This document shows positions 1 through 9,279 of a DNA stretch of 64,000 nucleotides, one piece after another. Positions within the stretch are counted from its first letter, which is position 1. Each line of letters starts with the position of its first letter. The stretch is from Phenylobacterium sp. (GTDB lineage Bacteria; Pseudomonadota; Alphaproteobacteria; Caulobacterales; Caulobacteraceae). The notes below the pieces were generated by a model. That model saw only the letters and a list, made by a program, of their open reading frames with translations, searched no databases and had not been told where the DNA came from. The stretch is from positions 105,896 to 169,895 of the forward strand of contig JAGNIV010000006.1 of NCBI GenBank assembly GCA_018001015.1, given 5' to 3'. Position numbers and translations under genes: made by a program.

Positions 1-1
1 C

Positions 2-1015
2 GCCCCTGACGGTCTGACCCTTCCTGCGCCCAAGGCGGGTCGGGCCAGGCCGCTGGTGGTGGTCCTGGCTGACAACGCCGGGGCCGAGACCACCGATTTC
101 GCCATCCCCTACGGCGTCCTGAAGGGCTCCGGCGTCGCCGAGGTGCGCAGCGTCGCCACCTCCGCCGGTCCCATCCAGCTGATGCCCAGCCTGAAAATCC
201 TGGCCGACCAGACCGTCGCCCAGTTCGACAGGGCCGAGCCCGCCGGCGCCGACATCATCATCGTCCCCGCCCAGATGAAGCCCAAGAGCCCCGAGCTGGC
301 CGCCTGGCTCCGCGCCCAGGCCGGCAAGGGGGCTGTCGTCGTCTCCATCTGCGAGGGCGCCCGGGTGCTCGCCAACGCCGGCCTGTTGCACGACCGCCGC
401 GCCACGACCCACTGGTCGGCGCTGAAGAAGCTGGCCAAGGCCTATCCTGACACCACCTGGGTCCGCGACCGCCGCTACGTGCAGGATGGACGCATCATCT
501 CCACGACCGGGGTGTCGGCCTCCCTGCCCGCCTCCCTGGCCCTGGTGGAGGCCATCGCCGGTCGCGCGGCCGCCCAGGCGACAGCCGACCGTCTCGGCGT
601 CCGGGACTGGAGCGCGACGCACCGCACCGGCGACTTCCAGGTCACCGCCGCCGACTATCGCCATGGGGTCGGAAACCTGGCCGCCTTCTGGGCGCACGAA
701 ACCGTCGAGACGCCCATCGGCCCCGGGACCGATGAGGTGACTCTGGCCCTGCGCACCGACACCTGGTCGCGCAGCTATCGCACCAAGGTTGTCACCACGC
801 GGCCCGGCCTGGGCGCCGTGCGCTCGCGAAACGGTCTGGCGATCCTGCCCGACGCCGAACCCAGGGCGGGCCGCTACATCCTGCCGTCCCACCCGACGCC
901 GGCCGCCGAGATCGATGGAAGTCTGGCGGCCATGGCTAAGCGCTACGGATCGGCGTCCGCGCGTCTGGCCAGGCTGGGACTGGAATACGAAGCGCCGCGC
1001 CGGGCGGCGCCCTGA
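2..1015 (+). CDS. DJ-1/PfpI family protein, 5' end cut by window edge
   Basis: The reading frame is open from base 2 to the TGA at 1013-1015; a GTG at 56 is the first visible start, but the frame continues upstream without a stop, so the gene very probably begins outside the window. The protein shows a class I glutamine-amidotransferase-like (DJ-1/PfpI) fold: the nucleophile elbow VVVSICEGAR places Cys at about residue 99 counted from the GTG, followed by a TTHW segment and IISTTGVSAS, as in the N-terminal half of GlxA-like AraC regulators. No AraC-type helix-turn-helix is recognisable in the C-terminal 120 residues. Its substrate is unknown. It may be a stand-alone amidase/chaperone-like protein. 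Confidence 0.75.
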   Translation, partial: APDGLTLPAPKAGRARPLVVVLADNAGAETTDFAIPYGVLKGSGVAEVRSVATSAGPIQLMPSLKILADQTVAQFDRAEPAGADIIIVPAQMKPKSPELAAWLRAQAGKGAVVVSICEGARVLANAGLLHDRRATTHWSALKKLAKAYPDTTWVRDRRYVQDGRIISTTGVSASLPASLALVEAIAGRAAAQATADRLGVRDWSATHRTGDFQVTAADYRHGVGNLAAFWAHETVETPIGPGTDEVTLALRTDTWSRSYRTKVVTTRPGLGAVRSRNGLAILPDAEPRAGRYILPSHPTPAAEIDGSLAAMAKRYGSASARLARLGLEYEAPRRAAP

Positions 1016-1016
1016 G

Positions 1017-1175
1017 CTAGAAGGTGGCCATCGCGATACGGGTGAGCCAGACGGCCAGCAGGGTCACGAGGGTTCCGGTGAGGAGTCCGCGCGCGAAGGA
1101 GCCGTGGCGCTCCCACCAGACCCGCCGCGCCCGAAACCGCTGAGCGCGATCAATCCGTCGTTTTTGCATCGCCAT
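1017..1175 (-). CDS. small cationic single-span membrane protein
   Basis: A 52-residue frame starts at an ATG (1175) preceded by a purine-rich AGAGA and ends one base from the stop of the convergent DJ-1 gene. The N-terminal 28 residues are rich in Arg/Trp, and the C-terminal 20 form one hydrophobic span (GLLTGTLVTLLAVWL), so an inner-membrane protein with a basic cytoplasmic tail is expected. A TTG at 1211 would add 12 Arg-rich residues; an ATG at 1169 would remove two. No family is recognised. It could be non-coding, but the fit of topology, position and start makes it a reasonable small gene. Confidence 0.45.
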   Translation of the reverse strand: MAMQKRRIDRAQRFRARRVWWERHGSFARGLLTGTLVTLLAVWLTRIAMATF

Positions 1176-1244
1176 GCGCGCGTCTCTGCGCCACGAACCC
1201 GCCCGCCGCAAGACCCGATCCGGCCGTTCGCGGGGCGGCGGACG

Positions 1245-2621
1245 TCAGGCCTGTGGACTGTGGCCGACCCGCCCCACAAAGTCGGAATGGGTTTCAAAGT
1301 CGCCGAACTCCGCGATCTGAGGCGCCAGGGTCGCGAGATCGGCGATCCAGCGCTCGGCGTCGGCGAAGCGGTCACGGCGGTTGAAGCGTAATGTCCGGGC
1401 GATCATGGCGCGGTACACCAGGGACGCCGCCAAGGGATGGCGGCCCTCCAGGGCCAGGGCCGCGGCCTCCAGCCCCTCATAGTCGTCGCCGTCGATCTCG
1501 TCGCTGCGGGCCAGCACCAGGGCGGCGGCCTGACTCACCGTCGGCCACGCCAGGAAGAAGCGCAGGGCGGCGGGGAAACTCTTGAACGCGGCCACGAAGG
1601 CCATCGCCTTGTCCTCCGCCACCACGTCGTCGAAGTCGGGCAGGCGCTTGAGATAGGCCCGCAGCCGGTCGGCCGAGAGCCGCTGCTCGAAGGCGGTCCA
1701 GCGCACGGCCTGGGCGGCGTCGGCCTGGCCATTGGCCTCCAGAGCGTCGAGATAGGCGTCCTCCCAGGCCTTCAGGCTGGGCGCGGAGGCCACCACCCGG
1801 GCCTGGGAACGGGCCAGGTCGGCGAAGGCCGGCGGCGCCGAGCGCTTCAGGGCCGCAAGGGCCTCGGTCGCACGGCCGGCGGCGGTCAGGCGGCTGGCGA
1901 TCTGGGCGCCGGTCCAGGGCTGCAGGGCCTCGCTGGCGGTGATGGTGGCGATGAAGCCGTCGACGTCGCCCTGTGCGTCGGCCAGGGCCTGGACGGCGGC
2001 GCGCAGGGCTGGCTTGGGCCGGCCGCGCCGCGCGATCGCGGCCTCCAGCAGCTGCCGCAGCCGCGCGATCCCCTCGGCGTCCAGGGCCGGCAGGATGATC
2101 TCCACCAGCCGGACGAAGATCTCGTCCTCGTCGGTCTCCAGGGCCTGGAAGGCGCGCTCGGCGAGCGCCGTCGTCGAGCCCTTGGCGGCCGCCGCGATGG
2201 GCCCCAGGTCCTCGACCGCGCCCAGGAACACCGCCTCCACCTCGCCCTTCTCGTCCTTGGTCAGGCGCAGCACGCCCTCGGCCATGTCCAGGAAGCGCCA
2301 GAGGAACTCCAGCGCCAGGGCCGGCTTCTGCGCGGCCATCTTGCCGCTGATCATCGCCCGCTGCAGCGACAGATCGCGGACGAACTCCTTGTACTTGCGC
2401 CAGTGGACGCGCGAGCGCCGGGTCTCGATGGCCGCCAGCCGCTTGGCGATCTCGGCCGCCAGGTCCTCGGGGCCTACCTCGCCGGCCAGTTCCATGCGCA
2501 GCCGACGCTTGATGGTGGGCTGCGCCTCGGCCACCTCCACCAGGATTTCGGCCAGCCGCTCAGCGCCCAGGTCGGCCAGGTTGGCGGCCGTAACGGTCTT
2601 GCGCGATCCAGGACGCTTCAA
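1245..2621 (-). CDS. DUF6880 family protein
   Basis: This 458-residue soluble, Ala/Leu/Arg-rich, almost all-helical protein begins with a TANLADLGAERLAEIL segment and a KRRLRMELAGE motif typical of DUF6880 proteins found in Rhizobiales and Caulobacterales. The rest resembles a chain of TPR/HEAT-like helical pairs, with no catalytic motif. The start chosen is a TTG at 2621, because a GGAG lies six bases before it; a TTG at 2627 directly abuts that GGAG. The gene stands alone on the minus strand between two unrelated units. The function is unknown; a helical scaffold is an inference. Confidence 0.7.
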   Translation of the reverse strand: MKRPGSRKTVTAANLADLGAERLAEILVEVAEAQPTIKRRLRMELAGEVGPEDLAAEIAKRLAAIETRRSRVHWRKYKEFVRDLSLQRAMISGKMAAQKPALALEFLWRFLDMAEGVLRLTKDEKGEVEAVFLGAVEDLGPIAAAAKGSTTALAERAFQALETDEDEIFVRLVEIILPALDAEGIARLRQLLEAAIARRGRPKPALRAAVQALADAQGDVDGFIATITASEALQPWTGAQIASRLTAAGRATEALAALKRSAPPAFADLARSQARVVASAPSLKAWEDAYLDALEANGQADAAQAVRWTAFEQRLSADRLRAYLKRLPDFDDVVAEDKAMAFVAAFKSFPAALRFFLAWPTVSQAAALVLARSDEIDGDDYEGLEAAALALEGRHPLAASLVYRAMIARTLRFNRRDRFADAERWIADLATLAPQIAEFGDFETHSDFVGRVGHSPQA

Positions 2622-2716
2622 ACCCAACTCCGTGCGCGGCGTGCCCGCATCAACCCTGTAACGCCCGGGAAGGACCGATGAACAGCCGGCGCATCCCCGA
2701 CGACCAGAATGTGGAC

Positions 2717-3553
2717 CTAGCCGAACTTGACGGGGTCGGGACCGATGCGGCCGTCAGGGGTGTGCAGGGCCTGGATCGCCGCCAGGTCCGCGGCGTCGAG
2801 AGAGAACCCGAAGACATCGAGGTTCGACACGATCCGGGCGGGTGTCACCGATTTCGGGATCACGGTGAGACCGAGGTCAAGGTGCCAGCGGATGATCACC
2901 TGGGCCGCGCTCTTGTGGTGCTTGGCCGCGATACCGGCGATCACCCGGTCTTCCAGCAGCTTGCCTTGGCCCAGCGGGCTCCAGGAGGTGGTGACGATCC
3001 CCTTCTGCGCGTGGAAGGCGCGCAGTTCCGGCTGCTGCCAGCGGGGGTGCAGCTCGATCTGGTTGGCGGCCGGCGTCACGCCGGTCTCGCCGATGATGCG
3101 TTCCAGGTGGGGGATGGCGAAGTTGGACACGCCGATGGACCTGGCCCGGCCCTCCTCGCGCAACCGCACCAGGGCCTTCCAGCTGTCGAGGTAGAGGTCC
3201 TGGGTCGGGGCCGGCCAGTGGATCAGGTAGAGGTCGACATAGTCCATGCCGAGCCGGCTCAGGCTCTTGTCGAAGGCGGCCAGGGCCGCGTCGTAGCCCT
3301 GGTTCTCGTTCCACAGCTTGGTGGTGATGAAGAGCTTGTCGCGGGCGACCCCCGAGCGCTTCACGCCCTCCCCCACACCGGGCTCGTTGCGATAGGCCGA
3401 GGCGGTGTCGATGGCCCGGTAGCCGGCCTCCAGCGCCGTCGCCACGGTGTCGGCGGTGGTGTCGGCCGGGCTCTGCCAGACCCCCAGGCCAACCTGGGGC
3501 ATGGGGCGGCCATCGTTGAGCGTCAGGAAGGTCTGGGCGGTCATGGCGGTCAC
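2717..3553 (-). CDS. aldo/keto reductase (2,5-diketo-gluconate reductase type)
   Basis: The 278-residue protein has the NADPH-dependent (beta/alpha)8 reductase pattern: GYRAIDTASAY with Asp49 and Tyr54, KLWNE with Lys79, and IHWPAP with His112, giving the full catalytic tetrad. GVSNF and the cofactor-binding IPKS segment near the C-terminus are also present. Length matches DkgA/YvgN-type enzymes, which reduce methylglyoxal and other small carbonyls. The start is a GTG overlapping the TGA of the upstream glyoxalase gene (GTGA), so the two are translationally coupled; an internal ATG at 3544 is an alternative. The partner gene suggests a role in alpha-oxoaldehyde detoxification. Confidence 0.88.
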   Translation of the reverse strand: MTAMTAQTFLTLNDGRPMPQVGLGVWQSPADTTADTVATALEAGYRAIDTASAYRNEPGVGEGVKRSGVARDKLFITTKLWNENQGYDAALAAFDKSLSRLGMDYVDLYLIHWPAPTQDLYLDSWKALVRLREEGRARSIGVSNFAIPHLERIIGETGVTPAANQIELHPRWQQPELRAFHAQKGIVTTSWSPLGQGKLLEDRVIAGIAAKHHKSAAQVIIRWHLDLGLTVIPKSVTPARIVSNLDVFGFSLDAADLAAIQALHTPDGRIGPDPVKFG

Positions 3554-3990
3554 CAGGCGCCGACGTTGGGCATCGAGACCCAGGGCTCGGCCGGCGCCTT
3601 GGCGGGACCCGCCTGCAGCAACTCCACCGAAATGCCGTCCGGCGAGCGGACAAAGGCCATGTGGCCGTCGCGCGGCGGTCGGTTGATGGTCACCCCGCCG
3701 GCCTGCAGCCGGGCGCAGGTCTCGTAGATGTCGTCCACCGCATAGGCCAGGTGGCCAAAGTTGCGGCCGCCCTGATAGTCCTCCGGATCCCAGTTGTGGG
3801 TCAGCTCGACCGTGGGCGCGCGCTCAGCCCGCGCGGCGTCCTCGTCGCCCGGGGCGCACAGGAAGACCAGGGTGAAGCGGCCCATCTTGTTGTCGACCCG
3901 GCTGACCTCCTTCAGACCCAGCTTGTCGCAATAGAAGGCCAGCGACGCGTCGAGGTCGGCCACGCGGACCATGGTGTGGAGGTACTTCAT
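3550..3990 (-). CDS. gloA: lactoylglutathione lyase (glyoxalase I)
   Basis: This vicinal-oxygen-chelate enzyme converts the methylglyoxal-glutathione hemithioacetal to S-lactoylglutathione. All four metal ligands expected from bacterial GloA are visible: His5 (YLHTM), Glu62 (TVELTHN), His80 (FGHLAY) and Glu123 (SVELLQ). NWDPEDY and the RSPDG turn are also family features. The 146-residue form starts at the ATG at 3990 with GAGAGAG upstream; a longer frame to 4086 lacks similarity. It overlaps the following aldo/keto reductase by four bases, forming a two-gene carbonyl-detoxification operon. The C-terminal ~20 residues extend slightly beyond E. coli GloA. Confidence 0.9.
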   Translation of the reverse strand: MKYLHTMVRVADLDASLAFYCDKLGLKEVSRVDNKMGRFTLVFLCAPGDEDAARAERAPTVELTHNWDPEDYQGGRNFGHLAYAVDDIYETCARLQAGGVTINRPPRDGHMAFVRSPDGISVELLQAGPAKAPAEPWVSMPNVGAW

Positions 3991-4241
3991 CGGAAAGCTC
4001 TCTCTAAATTCAATCCAGGGTAGGCGCTGAAGCTTGGCCTTGGCGGCGGGCAAGGTCGTGCCGCGATCTTGCGTCTTCGCGGGCACAATATGCGGCCTTA
4101 CAACATCCTGTCCGCGATTTCATTTGCGCTGGCAGAACGGTGGCATCAAAAGCCGCTGCAACCTATCTGCTTAGGTATGGGGTGGGCGACCGATTCATTG
4201 GACGGTCGTAAAGCGACTGCTGCGCTCGGGGAAACGGCTGT

Positions 4242-5312
4242 ATGCGCGTAAAATCTTCTTACCTGGTCGCGGCCGGCATTGGGCTCGCCGTCGCGCTCTA
4301 TTTCATCATCGGATCGCTGTTCGGCGGCGGTGAGAAGAAGAACGGCGCCGAGGCCAAGCCCGCGGCCGCGCCGGCCCTGCCCTCCGTTCAGGTTGTCCTG
4401 ACCTCGGAAAGCCAGCACGGATACGAAGTGGTCATCCGCGGCCGGACGGAATCGGCCCGCACCGTGGTGGTGAAGTCGGAAACCGCCGGCACGGTCGCCT
4501 CCACCCCGGCCACCGAGGGCAGCTTCGTCGCCAAGGGCGCGGTGCTCTGCCGCCTGAACGTCGACGCCCGCCAGGCCAGCCTCGACCAGGCCCGCGCCAA
4601 CCTGCGCTCGCGCCAGCTCAGCCAGCAGGCGTCCAGCGAACTGGCCAAGAAGGGCTTCCGCTCCCAGACCCAGGTCCTGCAGGACCAGGCCAACCTCGAC
4701 AACGCCCAGGCCCTCGTCCGTCAGGCCGAGATCGGGGTCGAGCAGATGAATATCCGCGCGCCCTTCTCAGGCGTCTTCGACAAGCGCGACGCCGAAATCG
4801 GCGCCTATCTGTCGCCCGGCCAGTCCTGCGGCGCCATGATCGAGCTGAACCCGCTGCTGATCGTCGGCGACCTGCCCGAGAGCGAGGCCGGCAAGCTTCG
4901 GATCGGCGCGCCCGCCACGGCGGTGTTGCTGTCGGGCCAGAGCCTGAACGGCCGCGTCCGCTACGTCTCGCGCGACGCCGATCCGCAGACCCGCACCTAT
5001 CGCGTGGAGGTCGCCGTCGCCAACCCGAGCATGAGCATTCGCTCGGGCCTTTCGGCGACGGTGAAGATCTCCGCGGGCTCGGGCCCGGCCCACCAGGTGC
5101 CGGTCTCGTCCCTCGTGCTGGACGCCGCGGGCCGCCAGGGCGTGCGCTACGTCCTGCCCACCAACCAGGTGGCGTTCGCCCCGGTCACGGTGATCGAGGA
5201 AGAGCCCGGCGGCGTCTGGGTGGCGGGTCTCGCGGGTCCCGTGCGCGTCATCACCGTCGGTCAGTCCTATGTGGCCGAAGGTCAGAAGGTTCGGGTCGCC
5301 GCAGCGCGCTAA
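4242..5312 (+). CDS. RND efflux periplasmic adaptor (HlyD/MFP family)
   Basis: The 356-residue protein has an N-terminal membrane anchor (SYLVAAGIGLAVALYFIIG, about residues 5-23) and then the adaptor layout: a barrel-sandwich half-motif (ESARTVVVKSETAGTV), an alpha-hairpin around residues 110-165 (RQASLDQARANLRSRQ to LVRQAEIGVEQ), the second lipoyl half (NIRAPFSGVFDKR), a beta-barrel and a membrane-proximal domain. It would bridge the downstream RND permease to an outer-membrane channel; no TolC gene is present nearby. The permease starts 27 bases downstream. About 250 bp upstream are free of genes and should hold the operon promoter; no adjacent TetR-type regulator is seen. Confidence 0.9.
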   Translation: MRVKSSYLVAAGIGLAVALYFIIGSLFGGGEKKNGAEAKPAAAPALPSVQVVLTSESQHGYEVVIRGRTESARTVVVKSETAGTVASTPATEGSFVAKGAVLCRLNVDARQASLDQARANLRSRQLSQQASSELAKKGFRSQTQVLQDQANLDNAQALVRQAEIGVEQMNIRAPFSGVFDKRDAEIGAYLSPGQSCGAMIELNPLLIVGDLPESEAGKLRIGAPATAVLLSGQSLNGRVRYVSRDADPQTRTYRVEVAVANPSMSIRSGLSATVKISAGSGPAHQVPVSSLVLDAAGRQGVRYVLPTNQVAFAPVTVIEEEPGGVWVAGLAGPVRVITVGQSYVAEGQKVRVAAAR

Positions 5313-5339
5313 GCGCCGGCGCCCCTGGAGACAAAGACG

Positions 5340-8300
5340 ATGATCGGACCCTTGATCGACGGCGCGATCAAACGGCGCAAGGTCGTGCTGGGCGTCACCC
5401 TGATCGCCAGCATCTTCGGATTCCTGGCCTATATCGCCATGCCTCGGGAATCCAATCCCGACATCACCATCCCGTTCGTGTCGGTGGTGGTGCCCTATCC
5501 GGGCGTCAGTCCCGAAGACGCCGAGCGTCTCCTGGTCAAGCCCATGGAGACCGAGCTCCAGAGCCTCGAGGGCATCAAGCAGATGAACGCCGTCGCCCGC
5601 CAGGGCATGGCGATCGTCAACCTGGAGTTCGAGGCCGACTTCAACAAGGACAAGGTCCTCCAGGACGTCCGGGCCAAGGTCGACCTGGCGCGCGGCAGGT
5701 TCCCGCCGGACGCCGAAGAACCGATCATCGAGGAAGCCAACTTCTCCGGCGACCCCGTCATCGGCATCGTGCTGTCTGGCGCGGCGCCCGAGCGTGAGCT
5801 GGTGCGCATCGCCCGCGACCTGCAGGACCGCCTGGAGGCCTCCCCCGGCGTGCTGGAAGCCAGCCTCAGCGGCGGCCGCGAAGAGTTCCTGGAAGTCACC
5901 ATCGATCCCATGCGGATGGAGGCCTACAACGTCTCCACCGGCGAAATCTCCCAGGTCATCGCCCGCAACAACCAGCTGGTCCCGGCCGGCGACCTGCGCT
6001 CCGGCGCCGGCAAGTTCGCCGTCAAGGTGCCGGGCGTGGTGGAGAAGCCCGCCGACATCCTCTCCCTGCCCATCAAGAAGAACGGCGATCGCCTGATCAC
6101 CATCGGTGACATCGGCGACGTGCGCCGCACCTTCAAGGAAGCCGCCTTCATCAGCCGCTTCAACGGCCAGGCCGCCTATTCCCTCGACGTGTCCAAGCGC
6201 TCCGGCGCCAACGTCCTGGAGACGGTGAAAAATGTCCGCGCCGTGGTGGCCGAGGAACAGAAGCGCTGGCCCGAGACGGTCAAGGTCTCCTTCATTTTCG
6301 ACGAAAGCGACTTCATCGGCCGCACGCTCATTGTGCTGGAAAGCGGCCTGATGTCGGCGACCCTGCTGGTGATGATGATCATCGTCGCCAGCCTGGGAAT
6401 CCGCCAGGGCCTGATGGTGGGCCTGGCGATCCCGGCCTGCTTCATGCTGGCCTTCCTGATGCTCAACGCCCTGAACATCACCCTCAATCAGATGGTGATG
6501 TTCGGCCTCGTGCTGGCCGTCGGGATCCTGGTCGACGGCGGCATCGTGGTGGTGGAGTACGCGGACCGGAAGATGGCCGAGGGCATGCCCAAGGGCGAGG
6601 CCTTCGCGGCCGCCGGCAAGCGCATGTTCTGGCCGGTGCTGAACGGCACCCTGACCACGTTATGCGCCTTCCTCCCCTTCATGTTCTGGAACTCGATCCC
6701 CGGCAAGTTCATGAGCTTCCTGCCGCTGACCCTGTTCTTCGTGCTGGGCGCCTCGATCTTCGTGGCCCTGATCTTCACGCCGGCCCTGGGCTCCATCGTC
6801 GCCCGCAAGGCCGCGGTGGACGCCGAGCACCTGGCCGAGATCGAGAAGTCCGAGCGGGGCGACCCGCGCGAGATGACCGGCTTCATGGGCTGGTACGCCC
6901 GCAATATCAGCTATCTGGGCGAGCACCCCTTCCGGGTGATGGGGGCGACGCTGGCGATCATCGTCGGCATCTTCTACTGGTTCAGCCACACGCCGCACCG
7001 CACCGAGTTCTTCCTCGACCAGGACCCGGAGTTCGTGAACGTCTTCGTCAAGGCGCGGGGCAACATGTCGCCCGAGGCCCAGGACGTCCTGGTGGCCCAG
7101 GTCGAGCGCCGGGTCACCGGCATCAAGGGCGTGGACTCCGTCTATGTGCGCGCCGGCGCGACCGGCGGCGGCGGCCCCAATGGCCCGCCCAACGACACCA
7201 TCGGCCGCATCTCGCTGGACTTCTCCGAATATGAGGACCGCAAGGCCCTGGGTCTGCGCGGCAAGGATATCGCCAACGAGATCCGCGAGCGCGTCAAAGA
7301 CATCCCCGGCATGCAGATCGAGGTCCGCGAACCCCAGGGCGGTCCGCCCACCGGTAAGGACATCCAGGTCCAACTGCGTGGCAACAATCCTGTCGAGCTG
7401 AACAAGACCGCTGACATGATCAAGGCCAAGCTGGCCACCGATCACCAGCTTATCGAGCTGGAAGATAACCGCACCTCGCCCGGCATCGAGTGGAACCTCA
7501 CCGTCGACCGTGAGGCCGCCGGCCGCTACGGGGTCGATGTGCTGAGCGTCGGCCAGGCGATCCAGTACACCACCGGGGGCGTGCTGGTGGGCCGTTTCCG
7601 CCCCGATGACGCCGAGGACGAACTGGACATCCGGGTGCGCTTTACCCCCGAGGGCCGCAACGTCGCGGCCTTCGAGAGCATGAAGATCCCCACGGCCCAG
7701 GGTCCCGTCCCGGCCAGCTACTTCGTCAAGCGGGTGCCCGCCCAGCAGGTGACCAACATCCAGCGCCGCGACAGCCAGCGCCTGGTGCTGATCCAGGCCA
7801 ACACGCCGGAGGGCGTCGCCGCCAACCAGAAGATCGAGCAGCTCAAGACCTGGCTGGAGAAGGCCCCGATCGATAGCTCCGTCCGCTGGAAGTTCACCGG
7901 CGCCGACGAAGAGGGCCAGAAGGCCGCGGTCTTCTTCATGACCGCCATGGCGGCCTCGCTGTTCATGATGGGCATCATCCTGCTGTGGCAGTTCAACAGC
8001 TTCTACGGGGTGCTGGTGACGCTCTCGGCGGTGGCCCTGTCCACGGTGGGCGTGCTGCTGGGGGTGCAGGTCAACCTGCTGCACACCTTCGACTACATCT
8101 CAGTGATCATGCTGGGGACGGGCGTCGTCGCGCTGGCCGGCGTCGTGGTGGGCCACAACATCGTGCTGGTGGACACCTACTACCAGCTTCGGCGCTCGGG
8201 CTACGAGGCTGACGACGCCGCCGTCCGCGCCGCGACCCAGCGGTTCCGCCCGGTGATGCTCACCACCCTGGTGACCGTCGTCGGCCTGCTGCCGCTGATG

Positions 8301-8579
8301 TTCCAGATTCACCCGAACTTCCACAACGGCCATATCGAGTACAAGTCTCCAGGGTCGGAATGGTGGGTGCAGCTGTCGGGCGCCGTCGTCTGGGGCCTGA
8401 CCTTCGCCACCCTGCTGACCCTGATCCTAACGCCGGTCCTGCTGGCCGCGCCGAAGGTCATGGCCCGCCGCTTCGGCTGGCTGTGGGAGCGCACCCTGGG
8501 GCCGCGCTTCGGCAAGAAGCCGCCGAGGGATCGCCAGATCGTCTTCGGCGACGACGACGTGCCCAGGGCGGCGGAGTAG
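5340..8579 (+). CDS. RND efflux permease (AcrB-like family)
   Basis: At 1079 residues it is full length for an RND pump: TM1 near residues 15-33, a large periplasmic loop, TM2-6 at about 335-500, a second large loop, and TM7-12 at about 860-1040. SNPDITIPFVSVVVPYPG and the PxED segment are typical. It should export hydrophobic or amphiphilic compounds using the proton gradient together with the adaptor encoded just upstream; an SD-like GGAG lies before the ATG. In TM4 the usual Asp-Asp pair reads D399-G400 (ILVDGGIVVVE), and TM10 has GVVVGHNIVLVD where AcrB has its lysine, so the proton relay is not canonical. Substrates cannot be predicted. Confidence 0.92.
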   Translation: MIGPLIDGAIKRRKVVLGVTLIASIFGFLAYIAMPRESNPDITIPFVSVVVPYPGVSPEDAERLLVKPMETELQSLEGIKQMNAVARQGMAIVNLEFEADFNKDKVLQDVRAKVDLARGRFPPDAEEPIIEEANFSGDPVIGIVLSGAAPERELVRIARDLQDRLEASPGVLEASLSGGREEFLEVTIDPMRMEAYNVSTGEISQVIARNNQLVPAGDLRSGAGKFAVKVPGVVEKPADILSLPIKKNGDRLITIGDIGDVRRTFKEAAFISRFNGQAAYSLDVSKRSGANVLETVKNVRAVVAEEQKRWPETVKVSFIFDESDFIGRTLIVLESGLMSATLLVMMIIVASLGIRQGLMVGLAIPACFMLAFLMLNALNITLNQMVMFGLVLAVGILVDGGIVVVEYADRKMAEGMPKGEAFAAAGKRMFWPVLNGTLTTLCAFLPFMFWNSIPGKFMSFLPLTLFFVLGASIFVALIFTPALGSIVARKAAVDAEHLAEIEKSERGDPREMTGFMGWYARNISYLGEHPFRVMGATLAIIVGIFYWFSHTPHRTEFFLDQDPEFVNVFVKARGNMSPEAQDVLVAQVERRVTGIKGVDSVYVRAGATGGGGPNGPPNDTIGRISLDFSEYEDRKALGLRGKDIANEIRERVKDIPGMQIEVREPQGGPPTGKDIQVQLRGNNPVELNKTADMIKAKLATDHQLIELEDNRTSPGIEWNLTVDREAAGRYGVDVLSVGQAIQYTTGGVLVGRFRPDDAEDELDIRVRFTPEGRNVAAFESMKIPTAQGPVPASYFVKRVPAQQVTNIQRRDSQRLVLIQANTPEGVAANQKIEQLKTWLEKAPIDSSVRWKFTGADEEGQKAAVFFMTAMAASLFMMGIILLWQFNSFYGVLVTLSAVALSTVGVLLGVQVNLLHTFDYISVIMLGTGVVALAGVVVGHNIVLVDTYYQLRRSGYEADDAAVRAATQRFRPVMLTTLVTVVGLLPLMFQIHPNFHNGHIEYKSPGSEWWVQLSGAVVWGLTFATLLTLILTPVLLAAPKVMARRFGWLWERTLGPRFGKKPPRDRQIVFGDDDVPRAAE

Positions 8580-8584
8580 CACCA

Positions 8585-8680
8585 CGTCATCCCGGCCGCA
8601 GCAAAGCGGAGAGCCGGGACCCAGGGGCGGCGCTCTTGGCCCCTGGGTCCCGGATCGGCCTATCGCCGTCCGGGATGACG
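8585..8680. repeat. palindromic intergenic repeat, family 1 copy A (terminator-like)
   Basis: A 96-bp imperfect palindrome begins with CGTCATCCCGG and ends with CCGGGATGACG, with an inner GGGACCCAGGGG/CCCCTGGGTCCC stem. Nearly identical copies lie at 20630-20723 and 25361-25456. This copy is followed by six T (8684-8689) on the plus strand, so it can act as an intrinsic terminator for the RND operon. It separates two convergent genes. Confidence 0.85.
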
Positions 8681-8772
8681 GCGTTTTTTGCTAGGCCTCC
8701 TGATATGCCTTGGTCAGTCCTGACAGGTGTCCGTCGGCGGGAACCCGCAGAGCCGCGCACTTCGCCATCCCC

Positions 8773-9279
8773 CTAAGGTTCGAACAGGCTGTCGGCGGGC
8801 TTGCGCTTCGGCGCCCTGCGGGGCCGCACGAACATCACGCCCGGATAGCCCTTCAGCGGCGCCATGGCCTCGCCGCGCCAGGTCCAGTCGGCCATCTGGG
8901 CGACGCCGCCGTGATAGCGCGGCTCCCGGCCCGTGCGCTCGGCGAACAAGGCGCGGGGAATGTTGACCATCTTCGGCGACCGGGCCCGCTCATAGAACAG
9001 CGGCGTCCCGCAGCGGGCGCAGAAGCTGCGCGCCGTGCCCAGGTCGGCGTCCTCATAGCGGCTGATGAGCTCCTCGCCCGCCAGGATCCGGAACCGGCTC
9101 TTCCAGCTGCCCACATAGGTGGCGTAGGCCGCTCCCTGGGCATGGCGGCTGGCCGGCGAATGGTCGTGCCAGGCCCAGACCGCCGGCACGTCGATCTCCA
9201 GCCTGACCGCCCCGCACACGCACCGCCCCTCCGACTGGACGGCCGAGGCCTTCGGCTTGGGCGCGGGGGGTTTGAGCAT
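8773..9279 (-). CDS. GFA (glutathione-dependent formaldehyde-activating-like) family protein
   Basis: The 168-residue protein carries the CENP-V/GFA zinc-binding pattern: CVCGAVRLEI near residue 20, a region where the usual Cys-containing SxCR segment is replaced by HDHSPASR, and CARCGTPLFYE near residue 88. Relatives bind glutathione or formaldehyde adducts weakly, and their enzymatic role is unsettled. Its ATG overlaps the TGA of the upstream ABC exporter gene (ATGA), pointing to coupled translation with an Atm1-type glutathione-conjugate exporter. The N-terminal KPPAPKPKAS tail is probably unstructured. Reaction and substrate are not known. Confidence 0.8.
   Translation of the reverse strand: MLKPPAPKPKASAVQSEGRCVCGAVRLEIDVPAVWAWHDHSPASRHAQGAAYATYVGSWKSRFRILAGEELISRYEDADLGTARSFCARCGTPLFYERARSPKMVNIPRALFAERTGREPRYHGGVAQMADWTWRGEAMAPLKGYPGVMFVRPRRAPKRKPADSLFEP

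Noticed and set aside
1437-2681. 414-codon plus-strand frame opposite DUF6880
   Set aside because: Antisense shadow. Gly/Gln/Arg-rich, no recognisable domain.
6660-8084. 474-codon minus-strand frame inside the RND permease
   Set aside because: Shadow of the permease gene in high-GC DNA. The Asp/His/Gln-rich composition is typical of an antisense frame.
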